DNA from: JAOAPG01 sp963791575
GTDB taxonomy: Bacteria; Acidobacteriota; Terriglobia; Terriglobales; Acidobacteriaceae
DNA: 64,000 nt
Assembly (NCBI GenBank): GCA_963791575.1
Contig: CAWBSY010000014.1
Span: forward strand, 96,254-160,253
Direction of reading: 5' to 3'
Shown one piece after another: positions 9,998 to 20,595 of this stretch (positions are counted from its first letter, which is position 1; every line of letters begins with the position of its first letter). Position numbers and translations under genes: made by a program. The notes under the pieces were generated by a model. It made no database searches. It worked only from the letters and a program-made list of their open reading frames with translations, and was not told the origin of the DNA.

Positions 9998-11260
9998 ATG
10001 AATTCCAGATTTAGACCTGATGACGAATCAAATACGCCTTCACAATTGATTGATTCTGAATCTTTGGATGCGAGTGAGCAGAACTTTGCCGCCAGCTCTT
10101 TGGAGTCCGAGCAAAGACCCGTAGAGCAGCGCTTCATAGTTGAAACCAGCAACGTTGAGACCAGCAATGCCAACACCAGCCACTCTGAAGAGACTCAGCC
10201 GAAGTACGACAAGTCCCGTATCGAGAGCTCGGCGATGCCATCACCGCAAGCACAGCCACTTTCAGCCATTTCGGATTTGTCCCAGCCCGGCGTTGCGCTT
10301 CCGCCCGAACTGATCCTGCAACCGGACGCTGGAGCATGGCGTCAAGAGGTTGCGGCGAAGGTAAATCGCTACAAGGCGCGCAAGCCCCGCCCACCACGCT
10401 ATCCATCATTGCAGCTGAAATTCGAGCCTCGAGAATCGCCTTGGAGAGATTCAGCCAGGGATGAACGTGCTGAAACATCCGATGCGCAAGGTTATTCAGC
10501 TCATAATCGCCATGCGGTCGCGGTACAGCAGTCTTCAGCGGTCCGCCAGGCGCTCCCGCCGGAAGAGGCTAACCCCCTTGTGCATGCGTCTGCTTTCCAA
10601 AAATCAGATTTTCACGCGCTAGAGACCAGCGCGCGCATTCTGGAGTTTCCTCGTGCTCTGGTTCTTCCCAGTACTTTGGATGAATTAGCAGAACCCGTCA
10701 GCGACAAGCCTCGTATTCTTGACGTTCCCGATCATGCACCTCCACCACCCGCCTTGGGCGGGATCTCGATTGAACCGATTGAACAGATTGCTGAAGAGAA
10801 AAGACCCGGCATCGACATACCGTTGCAATCTGCCGTGATGTCGCGGCGACTGAGCGCTTTTGCGATTGACGCGTTTCTGGTTGCGTTCGCTTCCACGCTG
10901 TTTGGCTATGTATTTTTTCGAATCACGAATGCAATTCCATCTATGCGCGAAGGAATTATGCCTGCTCTTATACTCACTGGGTTATTTTGGGCTACCTATC
11001 AATATCTATTACTGGTGCACACTGGAACGACTCCGGGATTAAAATTGGCGAAGCTTCAGCTCCGTAGATTCGACGGCACCGCTGTCTCGCTCAAAGGTCG
11101 TCGCTGGCGTGTGCTGGCCTCGTTTCTCTCTGGACTGTCACTCGGCATCGGCTACTTGTGGTGTTTTCTCGATGAAGATCAGCTGTGCTGGCACGATCGC
11201 ATTACGCACACGTATATGGCACCCCGCACCATCAGTCTTCCTGACGTCGATCTTCTTTAG
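9998..11260 (+). CDS. RDD-family membrane protein with long disordered N-terminus
   Basis: 420 residues. The first ~270 residues are polar, Ser/Pro/Glu-rich and look disordered. The C-terminus is an RDD domain: MSRRLSAFAIDAFLVAFAST contains the Arg-Asp pair, followed by three hydrophobic helices and GTTPGLKLAKLQL, then CWHDRITHTYM. RDD proteins are poorly defined inner-membrane proteins, some linked to ion transport. The long cytoplasmic extension is unusual for the family and may bind partners. Function is not inferred beyond the domain. Confidence 0.85.
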   Translation: MNSRFRPDDESNTPSQLIDSESLDASEQNFAASSLESEQRPVEQRFIVETSNVETSNANTSHSEETQPKYDKSRIESSAMPSPQAQPLSAISDLSQPGVALPPELILQPDAGAWRQEVAAKVNRYKARKPRPPRYPSLQLKFEPRESPWRDSARDERAETSDAQGYSAHNRHAVAVQQSSAVRQALPPEEANPLVHASAFQKSDFHALETSARILEFPRALVLPSTLDELAEPVSDKPRILDVPDHAPPPPALGGISIEPIEQIAEEKRPGIDIPLQSAVMSRRLSAFAIDAFLVAFASTLFGYVFFRITNAIPSMREGIMPALILTGLFWATYQYLLLVHTGTTPGLKLAKLQLRRFDGTAVSLKGRRWRVLASFLSGLSLGIGYLWCFLDEDQLCWHDRITHTYMAPRTISLPDVDLL

Positions 11261-11379
11261 ATAGATCTGAGCAACCCATCTCAATGACATCAATAAAATC
11301 ATTTAATATACCTCTGAGGACGTTTACCCGCCGCGGTATGTTAGATTTTTAAGTTTGCATCCGCCCGGATGCCCAACCT

Positions 11380-13641
11380 ATGTCAACTTCCATTCAGAAT
11401 GCCAGACCAGCCGTAAAGGTGTTTGTGGCCACTACGGTGATGCTGACATTCATCTCTTTTTGGCGTGCTGCAGCTATTGTTCTCGCTGACTTAGCTTCAT
11501 CTGCCTATTACGCTGGAGGCGACGCCGAGAAGGTTATCGGCAAAAGCGCACCATGGTTCATTTTGGCCGTCATGCTGTTCAGCTATGCCGTCCGGGCTCT
11601 TTATATCGAGTCCAGCAGCATGTTTGTTCGAGGCGGTGTGTATCGCGTGGTTAAAGAGGCCATGGGCGGCACGCTCGCCAAAATATCGGTTTCAGCGCTG
11701 CTGTTCGATTACGTTCTAACGGGGCCGATTAGCGCCGTTTCGGCGGGCCAATACTTAGCCGGTTTTGTCGAAGACATAGCGCGCTATGCTGGGCATCCAT
11801 TTCACTATTTTCCTGAGAACAGCTTTGCGGCAGGATTCGCTATCCTGATCGTGGTTTATTTCTGGTGGAAAAACATCCAGGGGATCCACGAATCGAGCGG
11901 CAAAGCCCTGCAGATCATGATCGTCACCACTGTTATGGTCGTGATTCTCATCGCTTGGTGCGCAATCACAATCTTAAACAGACCGATTCAAATGCCGCCT
12001 AATCCGTTGCATCCCGGCGTTGTTCCGCTCACCAAAGAATCGATGGGATGGCTATACGGCTCGTGGCTGAGTCATCTGACCTGGATCATCGCATTCGTGG
12101 GCTTCGGACACTCGGTGCTCGCCATGAGCGGCGAGGAAACTTTGGCTCAGGTCAATCGCGAGATTGAACACCCTAAGCTGAAAAATCTGGAAAAAACAGG
12201 TCTGATTATTTTTGTTTACAGCCTGCTTTTCACCTCGCTGGTTTCGTTTTTTGCGGTGATGATTATCCCCGATAAGATCAGACCCGAATACTTCGGAAAC
12301 TTGATCGGCGGCATCGCGATGTTTCTCGCGGGTCCGGTCTGGGCAAAGCTGGCTTTCCGTGGATTCGTGGTGCTGGTTGGGGTACTGATTCTGGCCGGCG
12401 CTCAAAACACTTCTATCGTCGGCGCCAACGGCGTGCTGAATCGCATGGCCGAGGATGGAGTCCTGACCTCAGCTTTTCAGAAACCCCACCCGCGCTATGG
12501 CACCAGCTACCGGGTTGTGAATTTGATTGTGATCATGCAGTTGCTCACCATCATCGCAACTCACGGCAACGTATTTGTTTTGGCCGGACTTTACGCCTTC
12601 GGAGTTATCTGGAGCTTCGCTCTGATGTCGCTGGCGGTAGTGGTGCTGCGCTATAAAGCTCCCGGAAACCGCGAATGGCGAGTGCCCGGTAATCCGAAGT
12701 TTTTTGGCAAAGAAGTTCCTATCGGTCTCATCATCATCTCGATCGTATTGTTCATTACCGCTCTGGTGAATCTCTTTACGAAATCAGAAGCCACCATAGC
12801 TGGAGTCAGTTTCAGCGCCATCTTCTTCGCGATTTTCACCTACTCCGAGCATCGTGTTTCAAAAGCGCGCGTAGGCAAGCCCGAAGGCCTCGCTCAGTTC
12901 CGGGTTTATGGAAATCAGGAGCTTGGCAGTGGGGAATTGGGAGTGCGTCCCGGGAATGTGTTGGTCGCGGTGCGCGATCCAAAAAACCTTTACTACCTGC
13001 GTGAAGTTTTAAGACGAACAGACACAACTCGCCAAGACGTAGTCGTGATGACGGCGCGGTTGTACCAACGCGAGCATTCTTTTAGCGGGCGTACGGTTTA
13101 CGAAGCAAATGAAATATTCGACCACTACGAGCAAGACTTATTTACCCAGGTCGTAAGTTTGGCAGAGAAAGAAGGCCGCCCGGTTTCTTTGTTGGTTGTG
13201 CCTGCGGCGGACGTCTTCGATGGCATCGTGGTTACCGCGCAAAGACTCGATTCCAGCCGCATCGTCTGCGGACTCTCCAATAAGCTGACAACCGACGAGC
13301 AAGCCAAAATGACAGGCGATGCATGGGAGCGGCTCCCCGAACCAAGGCCGAGGTTGGTCATCGAAGTTCACGAGCCCAATGGAAAAGTCCGTGAATACGC
13401 CCTCGGACCACATACTCCGCGCCTGCGTCCACAGGATCTCGAACTCATGCACAGGCTGTGGCTCGAAGTGACTTCCGATCCCAAATTTGCGGGAGCTCAT
13501 CATTATCACGTCGTGGCCTTGGCTCTCGAGGAATTGCAGCGCGAACTGAGCACCGACCAACGCCAGCAGTTGCTGTCGAAGTTGCTGGAAGAGATGCACC
13601 GGGGAGATGAGACAGCCGGAAGCCTGCCTGCCGGAGATTAA
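11380..13641 (+). CDS. APC-superfamily amino acid permease with C-terminal USP-like domain
   Basis: 753 residues. Residues ~15-500 hold about 12 membrane helices with APC features: MLTFISFWRAAAIVLADLAS and the helix-6-like GHSVLAMSGEETLAQVNREI. From about residue 530 a soluble module begins with PGNVLVAVRDPKNLYYLREV, resembling a universal-stress-protein fold (beta-strand VLVAV, second half SLLVVPAADVF and ...SRIVCG). The permease should import amino acids or related cations; the cytoplasmic module probably senses nucleotide or energy state. Such fusions are known in several phyla; the substrate is unknown. A weak AT-rich promoter-like stretch (TTTAATATAC near 11300) precedes it. Confidence 0.85.
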   Translation: MSTSIQNARPAVKVFVATTVMLTFISFWRAAAIVLADLASSAYYAGGDAEKVIGKSAPWFILAVMLFSYAVRALYIESSSMFVRGGVYRVVKEAMGGTLAKISVSALLFDYVLTGPISAVSAGQYLAGFVEDIARYAGHPFHYFPENSFAAGFAILIVVYFWWKNIQGIHESSGKALQIMIVTTVMVVILIAWCAITILNRPIQMPPNPLHPGVVPLTKESMGWLYGSWLSHLTWIIAFVGFGHSVLAMSGEETLAQVNREIEHPKLKNLEKTGLIIFVYSLLFTSLVSFFAVMIIPDKIRPEYFGNLIGGIAMFLAGPVWAKLAFRGFVVLVGVLILAGAQNTSIVGANGVLNRMAEDGVLTSAFQKPHPRYGTSYRVVNLIVIMQLLTIIATHGNVFVLAGLYAFGVIWSFALMSLAVVVLRYKAPGNREWRVPGNPKFFGKEVPIGLIIISIVLFITALVNLFTKSEATIAGVSFSAIFFAIFTYSEHRVSKARVGKPEGLAQFRVYGNQELGSGELGVRPGNVLVAVRDPKNLYYLREVLRRTDTTRQDVVVMTARLYQREHSFSGRTVYEANEIFDHYEQDLFTQVVSLAEKEGRPVSLLVVPAADVFDGIVVTAQRLDSSRIVCGLSNKLTTDEQAKMTGDAWERLPEPRPRLVIEVHEPNGKVREYALGPHTPRLRPQDLELMHRLWLEVTSDPKFAGAHHYHVVALALEELQRELSTDQRQQLLSKLLEEMHRGDETAGSLPAGD

Positions 13642-13725
13642 TTCCAGATTCACTCTTGGCGTCCCCACGTTTTTCTGAGAGTACGTCATCCATGAGAATC
13701 AAACCTCTCTGCTAACATCTTTGCT

Positions 13726-15265
13726 GTGACCGAAATTGGTGTAACCGAAAAATCCCCTGTTCGTGTGCGTTTTGCGCCTTCTCCGACTGGACAACTCCAC
13801 GTCGGCAACGCGCGTACTGCATTGTTCAATTGGCTCTTCGCCCGAAAGATGGGCGGAGCGATGATCTTGCGTATTGAAGACACGGACGTCGAGCGCAGCG
13901 AAGCCCGCTATGAAGATCAGCTTATCGACGATCTGAAATGGCTGGGGATCGACTGGGACGAAGGTCCTGACGTTGGCGGCCCATATCCTCCTTATCGTCA
14001 GTCCGACCGTTTGGCTATTTACAAAGAATATGCCGAACGCCTGTTGAGCGAACGCAAAGCATATCTGTGTTTCTGTACTGAAGAAGAGCTGCAGAAAGAT
14101 CGCGAACGCGCCCAGGCTGAACATCGCCAGCCGATTTACTCTGGTAAATGTCGCACGATAGATCCGGACGAAGCGCAACGCCGCCGTTCGAATGGCGAGC
14201 CCTGCGCGATCCGCTTGCGAATTCCGGAGCGGCCGATTCGCTTTCATGACATTGTCCACGGCGAAGTCGAGTTCTCGAATGAAGTAGTCAGCGACCCCAT
14301 CATCCTGCGTTCGAGTGGGATGCCGGTCTATAACTACGTTGTAGTCATAGACGACGCGTTGATGAAAATCACGCATGTGATCCGGGGAGACGATCATCTC
14401 TCGAACACGCCAAAGCAGGTCGCCGTATATGAAGCGCTTGGCTGGCCCGTGCCGGAGTTCGCACATCTTTCGACAATTCTAGGCAGTGACCGCGAGCGGC
14501 TTTCGAAACGCCACGGAGCAACGTCGATTGCAAATTTTCGCGAAATGGGAGTGTTGCCGGAAGCATTAGCGAATTATCTGGCGCTCTTAGGTTGGGCGCC
14601 GAGCGGCGGCACGCGTGAGATTTTTTCCCCCGAAGAGTTAGTGAAAGAATTTTCTCTGGAGCGAGTGACACCGTCTCCAGCCGTGTTCGACATGGAGAAG
14701 CTGTATTGGCTCAATCGGCACTACATAAAGCAGAAACCTGCAGAGAGCCTCGCAATTACTGCCCGGTCCTATTTCAAGCAGGCAAAACTTTTGCCGGAGT
14801 CGTTTAATCCGGCGATAGAAGTCTGGTTCGACAAAGTGCTTGCACTTCTAGTCTCATCCGTCGACCGTCTCGATCAGCTTCCCGAGCGCGCTTCGCTTAT
14901 CTTCAACTATGACGCCAAAGCCGCGCTTGCAGCCCCAGACAATGCCGAAACTCTCGCCTGGCCAAACACCGATGCAGTTCTTGCCCGATTCACGTTCAAG
15001 ATCCTCGAAGATGAGTTGGCATGCGAACGCAAGCTCACGCCGGAGCAGTTCAAGAAAATTGTCAATGAAGTTAAAGGCTGAGACTGGTGCAAAGGGCAAA
15101 GAGCTGTTTCATCCGATCCGCATCGTCATTACTGGGTCGCACTCAGGGCCAGAGTTCGATAAGTTGATCCCCATCCTCGAAGAGGGGAGCCGTTTAGACC
15201 TACCGAAGCACGTACTGAGTGTGAAGGAAAGAGTGGAGGAGTTCGGGAAGGCAAGAGCACGATAA
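13726..15265 (+). CDS. gltX: Glutamyl-tRNA synthetase (frame change near the 3' end)
   Basis: GTG start at 13726. The catalytic Rossmann fold shows FAPSPTGQLHVGNARTALF (HIGH equivalent HVGN, residues 25-28), ILRIEDTD, and the KMSKS-like loop DRERLSKRHGA. The C-terminal anticodon-binding region follows. The first frame ends at 15081, but the downstream frame from about 15075 continues with KAETGAKGKELFHPIRIVIT and ends at 15265, as expected for a class I GluRS. One extra A in TTAAAGG near 15073 accounts for the break. Because the enzyme is essential, this is most likely a consensus error rather than a lesion. It charges tRNA-Glu (and possibly tRNA-Gln, if an amidotransferase route is used). 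Confidence 0.9.
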
Positions 15266-15308
15266 CAATCATTCACCATCCCTAAGAAGGCGCAGTGATA
15301 AATACCAG

Positions 15309-15388
15309 CCCCGAAGGGGCGATATACATTAGCCCCGGACGCAAGTCCGGGGTAACTGCCGCAACAAGACCACGCGTCCGAAGGACGC
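15309..15388. repeat. Cluster of three short perfect hairpins (CCCCGGAC type)
   Basis: GCCCC-GAA-GGGGC (15309), CCCCGGAC-GCAA-GTCCGGGG (15333-15352) and GCGTCC-GAA-GGACGC (15374-15388) follow one another between convergent gltX and the epimerase gene. The middle one recurs almost exactly at 39041-39060. They could terminate transcription in both directions but lack T-runs. Confidence 0.75.
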
Positions 15389-15408
15389 AATCGGAATGAG
15401 CCTAGAAG

Positions 15409-16305
15409 TCACACCTTCAAAATTTGTTCTAGCGTCCGCTTCAAATCGGGCTGCTGAAACACATATCCACTCGCAGCCAGCTTCGCCGGCTCCACTCTCT
15501 GACTCGCCAGCAACGCTTCATCGGCCATCTCTCCCAAAGCTAATCGCGCCACGAACGCGGGCATGACAAAGATCGCGGGACGAGAAAGTACGCCTGCCAA
15601 CAATTTTGTGAAACAAGGTTCCGCGCAGGTTCCGGCGAGACCATGTTCACCGCGCCATGCAATGAGTCATTCTTCAACACGTGGTGAACGGCCCCAACTA
15701 GATCATCGATATCGATCCAGCTCAACCACTGGCGTCCGCTACCAATTCTCCCGCCGAGCCCGAGCTTGAAAGGAAGCAGCATCGGCTGCAAGGCCCCTCC
15801 TCTAGAACTCAACACCACACCGATGCGAATATGAGCGACCCGAATGCCAGCGTCGGATGCCGCCTGAGTCGCCGCTTCCCACTCGCGGCATACTTGCGGA
15901 AGAAATCCCTCGCCTGGTGTACTCTCCTCATTCAAAATCTCCTCGCCGCGGTCACCGTAATATCCGATAGCGGAAGCCGAAATCAAAACTCGCGGCGGCT
16001 TGGGCAGATTTGGCGAGAGCTTCGGACAAATGCCGCGTGCCCAAAATTCGGCTGTCGAGGATGCGGGCCTTTTTGTCAGCGGTCCAGCGTCCAACCACGG
16101 ATTCCCCGGCAAGGTGAATGACTGCGTCAAACCCTGAAACTGATTCAGGCGCGATGGGCCGAGCCGGATCCCATGCAATTTGGTTCGCTGCGGACGGCAC
16201 ACCGCGAATCAGGCGTGTAAAGCTATAGCCCTGAGTTTCAAGTAACGGAATCAGCGCCGCTCCGATTAATCCAGAAGCTCCGCTAATGAGAACTTTCGAC
16301 GCCAC
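15409..16305 (-). CDS. NAD-dependent epimerase/dehydratase of the TIGR01777 (YfcH/SulA-like) type, frameshifted
   Basis: Three reading-frame pieces join to one ~300-residue protein. 16305 to about 15960 gives MASKVLISGASGLIGAALIP (Rossmann GxxGxxG) and DAVIHLAGESV. About 15970 to 15600 gives LISASAIGYYGDRGEE (catalytic Tyr region) and RIGVVLSSRGGALQPMLLPF. 15600 to 15409 gives the C-terminal LAGVLSRPAIFVMPAF...LKRTLEQILKV. This order is that of the TIGR01777 family, putative sugar-nucleotide-type epimerases of unknown substrate. Two single-base frame changes are needed, probably sequence errors. It is convergent with gltX. Confidence 0.82.
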
Positions 16306-16467
16306 GCGTTCCGCTCCGGCTCAACTCTAATCGTCGGACTTGAGCAGGTCAAAGCGCGAAGAACAATTTGCAACGGAAGAATCTAGAGTAAAGGCGATCC
16401 CTTGCCGCTGCGATTCCCATGGATAGGTCAAGCCATTTCGTACAATAGATTTAACTGCTGTGCGAAG

Positions 16468-16644
16468 CTACACTCCAAGAATCATTTTCAACTCATCTGC
16501 CATCCGTTGCAGGCGTGAGTACAATCCGTTCTTGCCGCCTGCCGTCGTTTCAGCTTTTGCTTCCCGGATGGCCTTCAATGCGGTAAGTAGAGCCTCGCGA
16601 ACTTCCGGGTCCATTCTCATTGGTTCTGGAATAGGCATCATCAT
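16468..16644 (-). CDS. Small hypothetical protein, 58 aa
   Basis: The reading frame starts with three consecutive ATGs at 16644/16641/16638; AAGGA lies immediately before, so the second or third ATG is best spaced. The product is MMMPIPEPMRMDPEVREALL... and ends LQRMADELKMILGV. It is soluble and helical, with a charged amphipathic middle (ALKAIREAKAETTAGG). The plus-strand frame over the same bases looks like a shadow (Ser/Arg-rich, no ribosome site). I do not recognise the family. It lies between the epimerase gene and GH18, in its own transcription unit. Confidence 0.6.
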   Translation of the reverse strand: MMMPIPEPMRMDPEVREALLTALKAIREAKAETTAGGKNGLYSRLQRMADELKMILGV

Positions 16645-16847
16645 TCCTTAAGATTGCCGTGAAATAGTCTTTCCTTAAGCATAGATGCTGAATGGTCAAG
16701 GGGGAATGGCTCCAATGTCCTACGAAAGCGTCGCGAAAAGGTTAGTCAACCAATATTCCCGGAACCGGCTTGACAGTAAATCTCGTAATATTGCACTATT
16801 CATACGATTTAATAGAAGTTGTTCAATAGTCACCCGGGAGCCAACCT

Positions 16848-17871
16848 ATGAACCCCATAATCAGATTCGCTGCTGTATTCCTACTTATATCGACGACGGT
16901 TCCCGTGTGGGCTGCCGGTCCAGGTAGTTCCAAATCCGTGATGGCTTATTACGAGAGCTCCGGCTCGGGCCAAGCTCTTCGATCTTTCTACACCTACATA
17001 AATCAGCTTCCGACCGATACGTTTGGCATTGACGAGCAGGGAAATATTTCGGGCAACGCTCCCCATGATGCTTTGCAATTCGCGCGATCAAAGGGAATGC
17101 AGACGTTTGCCACGGTATCTAATTTTGGCGCAACCGGTTTTGAGCCAAGGATCGCGCACGCGGTGATAAGTAACCGAGTGGTGAAAGCTCGCTCCATTTT
17201 TAATATGCTTTACATCGTTAAGGCGTCCGGCTACTCAGGCGTCAACATTGATTTTGAAGCAGTGCCACGAAAAGATCGCGCTAGATACAGTTCGTTCGTT
17301 CACGACGTAGCGAACGCGATGCGTGCCGAGGGATTTCTAACTGTGGTTTCAGTTCCGGCCGAATTGAAAGACGATCCGAACGATTCGTGGACCGGCGCTT
17401 TTAACTTCCGATCTCTTGGACGAACTGCCGACATCCTGCAACTTATGACTTACGATGAAAATGGCCCGTGGGGAGCCGCCAGGGCCAGTGGCCGGAATGG
17501 ACTGGGTTGAACCGTGCGTGCAATATGCGGTCTCCGTCGTGCCTTCTGAAAAGATTAGCCTGGGAATTCCGGCCTACGGATACGATTGGGATCTCACACA
17601 TGGCACCGGCGTGCAGGTTTTCTGGAAGAATATTCCCGCGCTGATTTCTCGCACCGGAGCCATCCCTCAATGGGACACCGCTTCTTCATCTCCATTTTTC
17701 ACATATCAGGCGAGCGATAAATCGAGTCACGTTGTCTGGTATGAAGATACAACCAGTATCCCGATAAAGTCTAAGCTCGTGCTTTCCTACAATCTTGCTG
17801 GAGTTTCCATGTTTGCGCTTGGATTCGAGGATCAGAGTTTCTGGGAAGCGGTTCACTCCGTCGGCTTCTAA
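16848..17871 (+). CDS. Secreted glycoside hydrolase family 18 protein (YaaH-like), frameshifted
   Basis: The signal peptide MNPIIRFAAVFLLISTTVPVWA is followed by a GH18 TIM barrel: SVMAYYESSGSGQALRSFY, then GYSGVNIDFEAVPRKDR, where the Glu of NIDFE is the family's catalytic acid. QLMTYDENGPWG precedes a frame change near 17480 (one extra base in TGGGGAGCC). The second frame resumes PPGPVAGMDWVEPCVQYAV, then LGIPAYGYDWD and LSYNLAGVSMFALGFED, to 17871. The arrangement matches GH18 proteins of the spore-germination/YaaH subgroup, which act on N-acetylglucosamine polymers such as peptidoglycan or chitin. The frame break is probably an error, because both halves are intact. Confidence 0.83.
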
Positions 17872-17907
17872 GAAACTTGGTCGAGCAGTGGAAGTAGCAG
17901 CTGCGGC

Positions 17908-18838
17908 CTACGTGAGATATCGTATAGTTGTCTCGATCAGCGCTGAAGTTCCCGCGTAAGGATCTCCCGGACTGTCCCACTCCATCGCACAGTATCCCTT
18001 GTACTGGTGCTGCTTCAGAATTCCAAAGGTCTTCGCCATATCCACATGGAAGGACTTACCCTTGTCATCGATTTCCAACTCTTTCACGTGGCAGATGCCG
18101 TAAGCGTGCGCGAAGAGCTGATCGATACTTTTGTACGCGTACTCTTCGTTGCCTCGAGCCAGCGTATTTGCAAAGTCCGGCAGCGCGCGTAACCAAGGGC
18201 TGTTCACTTTATCGATGAGCGCTACCAGGAAAGACGGATCTTCACTGTCAGGATTGTCGTTTTCCAAGTGGATCACAAGATTCTTGGTGGAAGCATAATC
18301 GATCACGCGCGATAGACTTTCGCTGGCGCGATCAAGGTTCGGTTTGGAGTCCTTCGCCGGGGGAATGTTGGTGCGAATACTCGGTGAACCAATAACAGCC
18401 GCAACATCGATCCACTGCTTGCTGAAGGCGATAGCTTGATCGCGCTCAGAACGGTCTGCGGCATAAGGACTGTGCTCGCCGTCGACAGCCATATTCACAA
18501 CTTCCGCGTGAGCCGATTCCAGCGCTGCACGAAATGTTTCAAGATAGTGCTGGATCGGTGGATGGAAAATGCCCCGTCCATGGTTCGATCTTATTCACAT
18601 TGAATTTCTTGATGACGTGGGCGGCAAAATCTTTCAGCTCGATTTTCGGCTGAGACGAACTTTTCTCAGCGCCAACAATGAAATCGCGAAATGGATAAGA
18701 CGAGACCGCAATGCGCTCGTGTGGCTGTTTGGGAAACTGCACGTTTGGTTCAGCGCTAGCTCTCGCCACCTTGGAGCCTAGCCACATGCCGGCCGCGCTC
18801 GCCGCGCATGTTCCGAGAAACTGCCTTCGTGTCGTCAT
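17908..18838 (-). CDS. Tat-exported sugar phosphate isomerase/epimerase (xylose isomerase-like TIM barrel), frameshifted
   Basis: The start MTTRRQFLGTCAASAAGMWL is a twin-arginine signal. After SYPFRDFIVG and IKKFNVNKIEPW the frame breaks near 18555 (an extra base in GATCCAGCAC). It resumes as HYLETFRAALESAHAEVVNM and continues AVDGEHSPYAADRSERD...LVIHLENDNPDSEDP...ICHVKELEIDDKGKSFHVDM...CAMEWDSPGDPYAGTSALIETTIRYLT, ending at 17908. The Glu/His/Asp-rich strand ends are those of AP-endonuclease-2/xylose-isomerase-like barrels, which bind a divalent metal. The substrate is unknown. It is convergent with the GH18 gene; both are exported, so a joint sugar-processing role is possible but unproven. 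Confidence 0.8.
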
Positions 18839-18911
18839 AAAAATTTTACGGAAAGTTTAACAGACCGCTCTGCCACAGTGGTGTCGTTAGCTTCAAGAGA
18901 TGTTGCGCCGC

Positions 18912-20590
18912 TTACTGCACCTTCACTTGGACTTGAAGTTTTCCATCCGGCGGGACTTCTATGGATTCTCCTGCTTTCATGAATGGCGAGAGAGCTGCTG
19001 GATTTGACCACTCCATATCCCAGCCATTCTGGATGGCTAGTAATGTGTATTTACCAGGAAGTACGCTGGGAAGCGTGAATGTTCCGTCGCTGTCGCTTTG
19101 ATCTCGTCGGAACAATGAATTGTTTTTTTCAAGATTGCTCGGAACAAGCACCACCATCGCCCCGGACGTAGGCTTGCCATTGTGCAATGCTGTTCCGTTC
19201 ACGACGCCCAATCGTCTTGCCAATGTTACGGTGAGCTGCACTGGACCTGCTCCGCTAATTTCTACAGTTCGGCCAACCACTTTAGCGCCGGTTGCCGTGA
19301 GGCTTCCGACAATCGCGCCAGGAACGTTGAACACTGAGACTTCGTAGTTTCCAGGCTTTACCGGGCTCTGCGCGACCGTAAACTCGCCATTGGCCGATAC
19401 CTGGGCTCCGAACGATTGAGCGGAATTGGAGCTCTGAAACTGGATGAACGCTTGTTGCTGGAGAGCTTGGCCATCGAGCTGAATGGTTCCAGTCACTGTG
19501 CCTGTCGAGGCGTTCCCGGTCACGGTGATTTCTGAATCGCTCGCGAGGTTTACGGTTTGCGTCCAACTCTTTGCGTTCTTACCATACGATTGCATGGTTA
19601 CTTCGAATTGGCCCGGTGCTATCCCACTAATCTCGAACTCGCCATTTTCTCTTTGCATGGTTTGACCCGTCACCGGAATCTCGGTGCCATCGAATAAGCG
19701 CTGAGTAATCATGGCACTCACCTGCTGCTTTTCAGCGGATACTCCATCGGAATTCGGAACCTGAATTCGCAGATGGATTGCGTGAACGGGCGTCAAACTT
19801 ACATCTGCATCGGCATGGTCGCCTGCCTTGAGCAGCACGGGAGTAGCTGCGCTGGCATCGGTCGAACCGGCATAGAACGTGAGCGGATAAGCAACGTCGA
19901 GTCCGGAATTATCAGCTTCAGGCTCTTGCGGGATATCGCCAACATTTTCGGTCGGCGTCTCTCGTCGAATTATACGCGAACATTTCTATCGAGCATGCCT
20001 GACGATTGGGCGTACCAAGCCCTCGCCGAGACTGCCACAAAATATTTCCCTGGTTGCAGATGACTGAAGTGGTAATGGCCGCGGTCATCCGTCGTGGCCT
20101 GCTCTCGGTTCTGCGTGGTGCGTGTTCCGTTTTCAACTCCGCTATGAAAGAGTATTACTTGAGCTTCGCGCACCGGATCATTCTGATCATCGGTTACCGT
20201 TCCCGAGATCGACGCCTCCGGGCTTAGACGAAATAAGAGATTGTCAGATTGCAAACCGGGCCCCACCGCGATGCCAGTGAAGAATCCTTGATGCTCTTCG
20301 AAGGATTGCCGCCGGAATCCTCTACGTTGTGCCGCTAGCCAATATTTTCCTGCGGCAAGACCGTTAAATTGAAATCGCCCGTCATCTCCCGTGGTACTGC
20401 TTTGTAATGTGTCGGCGGTTCGGGAGCGTCCGATAGAGACTTCGGTATCTGCGAGGACCTGTCCAGTTAGAGCATTTACTACTGTGCCGCTAATTTGAAA
20501 ACCTCTACCGGTGGAGGTCGAAACCGTTTGTGCCGTCAGGAAAGCGCTGAGAACGAGCAGTAATACTATCGATGTCAATGAACGGATCAT
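18912..20590 (-). CDS. Exported carboxypeptidase-regulatory-like (CarboxypepD_reg) protein, frameshifted
   Basis: Signal peptide MIRSLTSIVLLLVLSAFLTA, then repeated beta-sandwich domains: QISGTVVNALTGQVLADTEV (about 30-115), ASISGTVTDDQNDPVREAQV (about 135-195), later GTVTGTIQLDGQALQQQAFI and a C-terminal LPGKYTLLAIQNGWDMEWSN. The frame changes near 19975 (one base missing around CGCGTATAATT) and runs on to 18912, for about 558 residues. It starts five bases after the stop of the paralogue upstream, so the two form an operon. The domains are binding or spacer modules of surface proteins; no catalytic site was seen. Confidence 0.8.
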
Positions 20591-20595
20591 GCGAA

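Noticed and set aside
16770..16800. Promoter with perfect TTGACA before GH18
   Set aside because: No acceptable -10 box at 16-18 bases; left as a weak possibility only.
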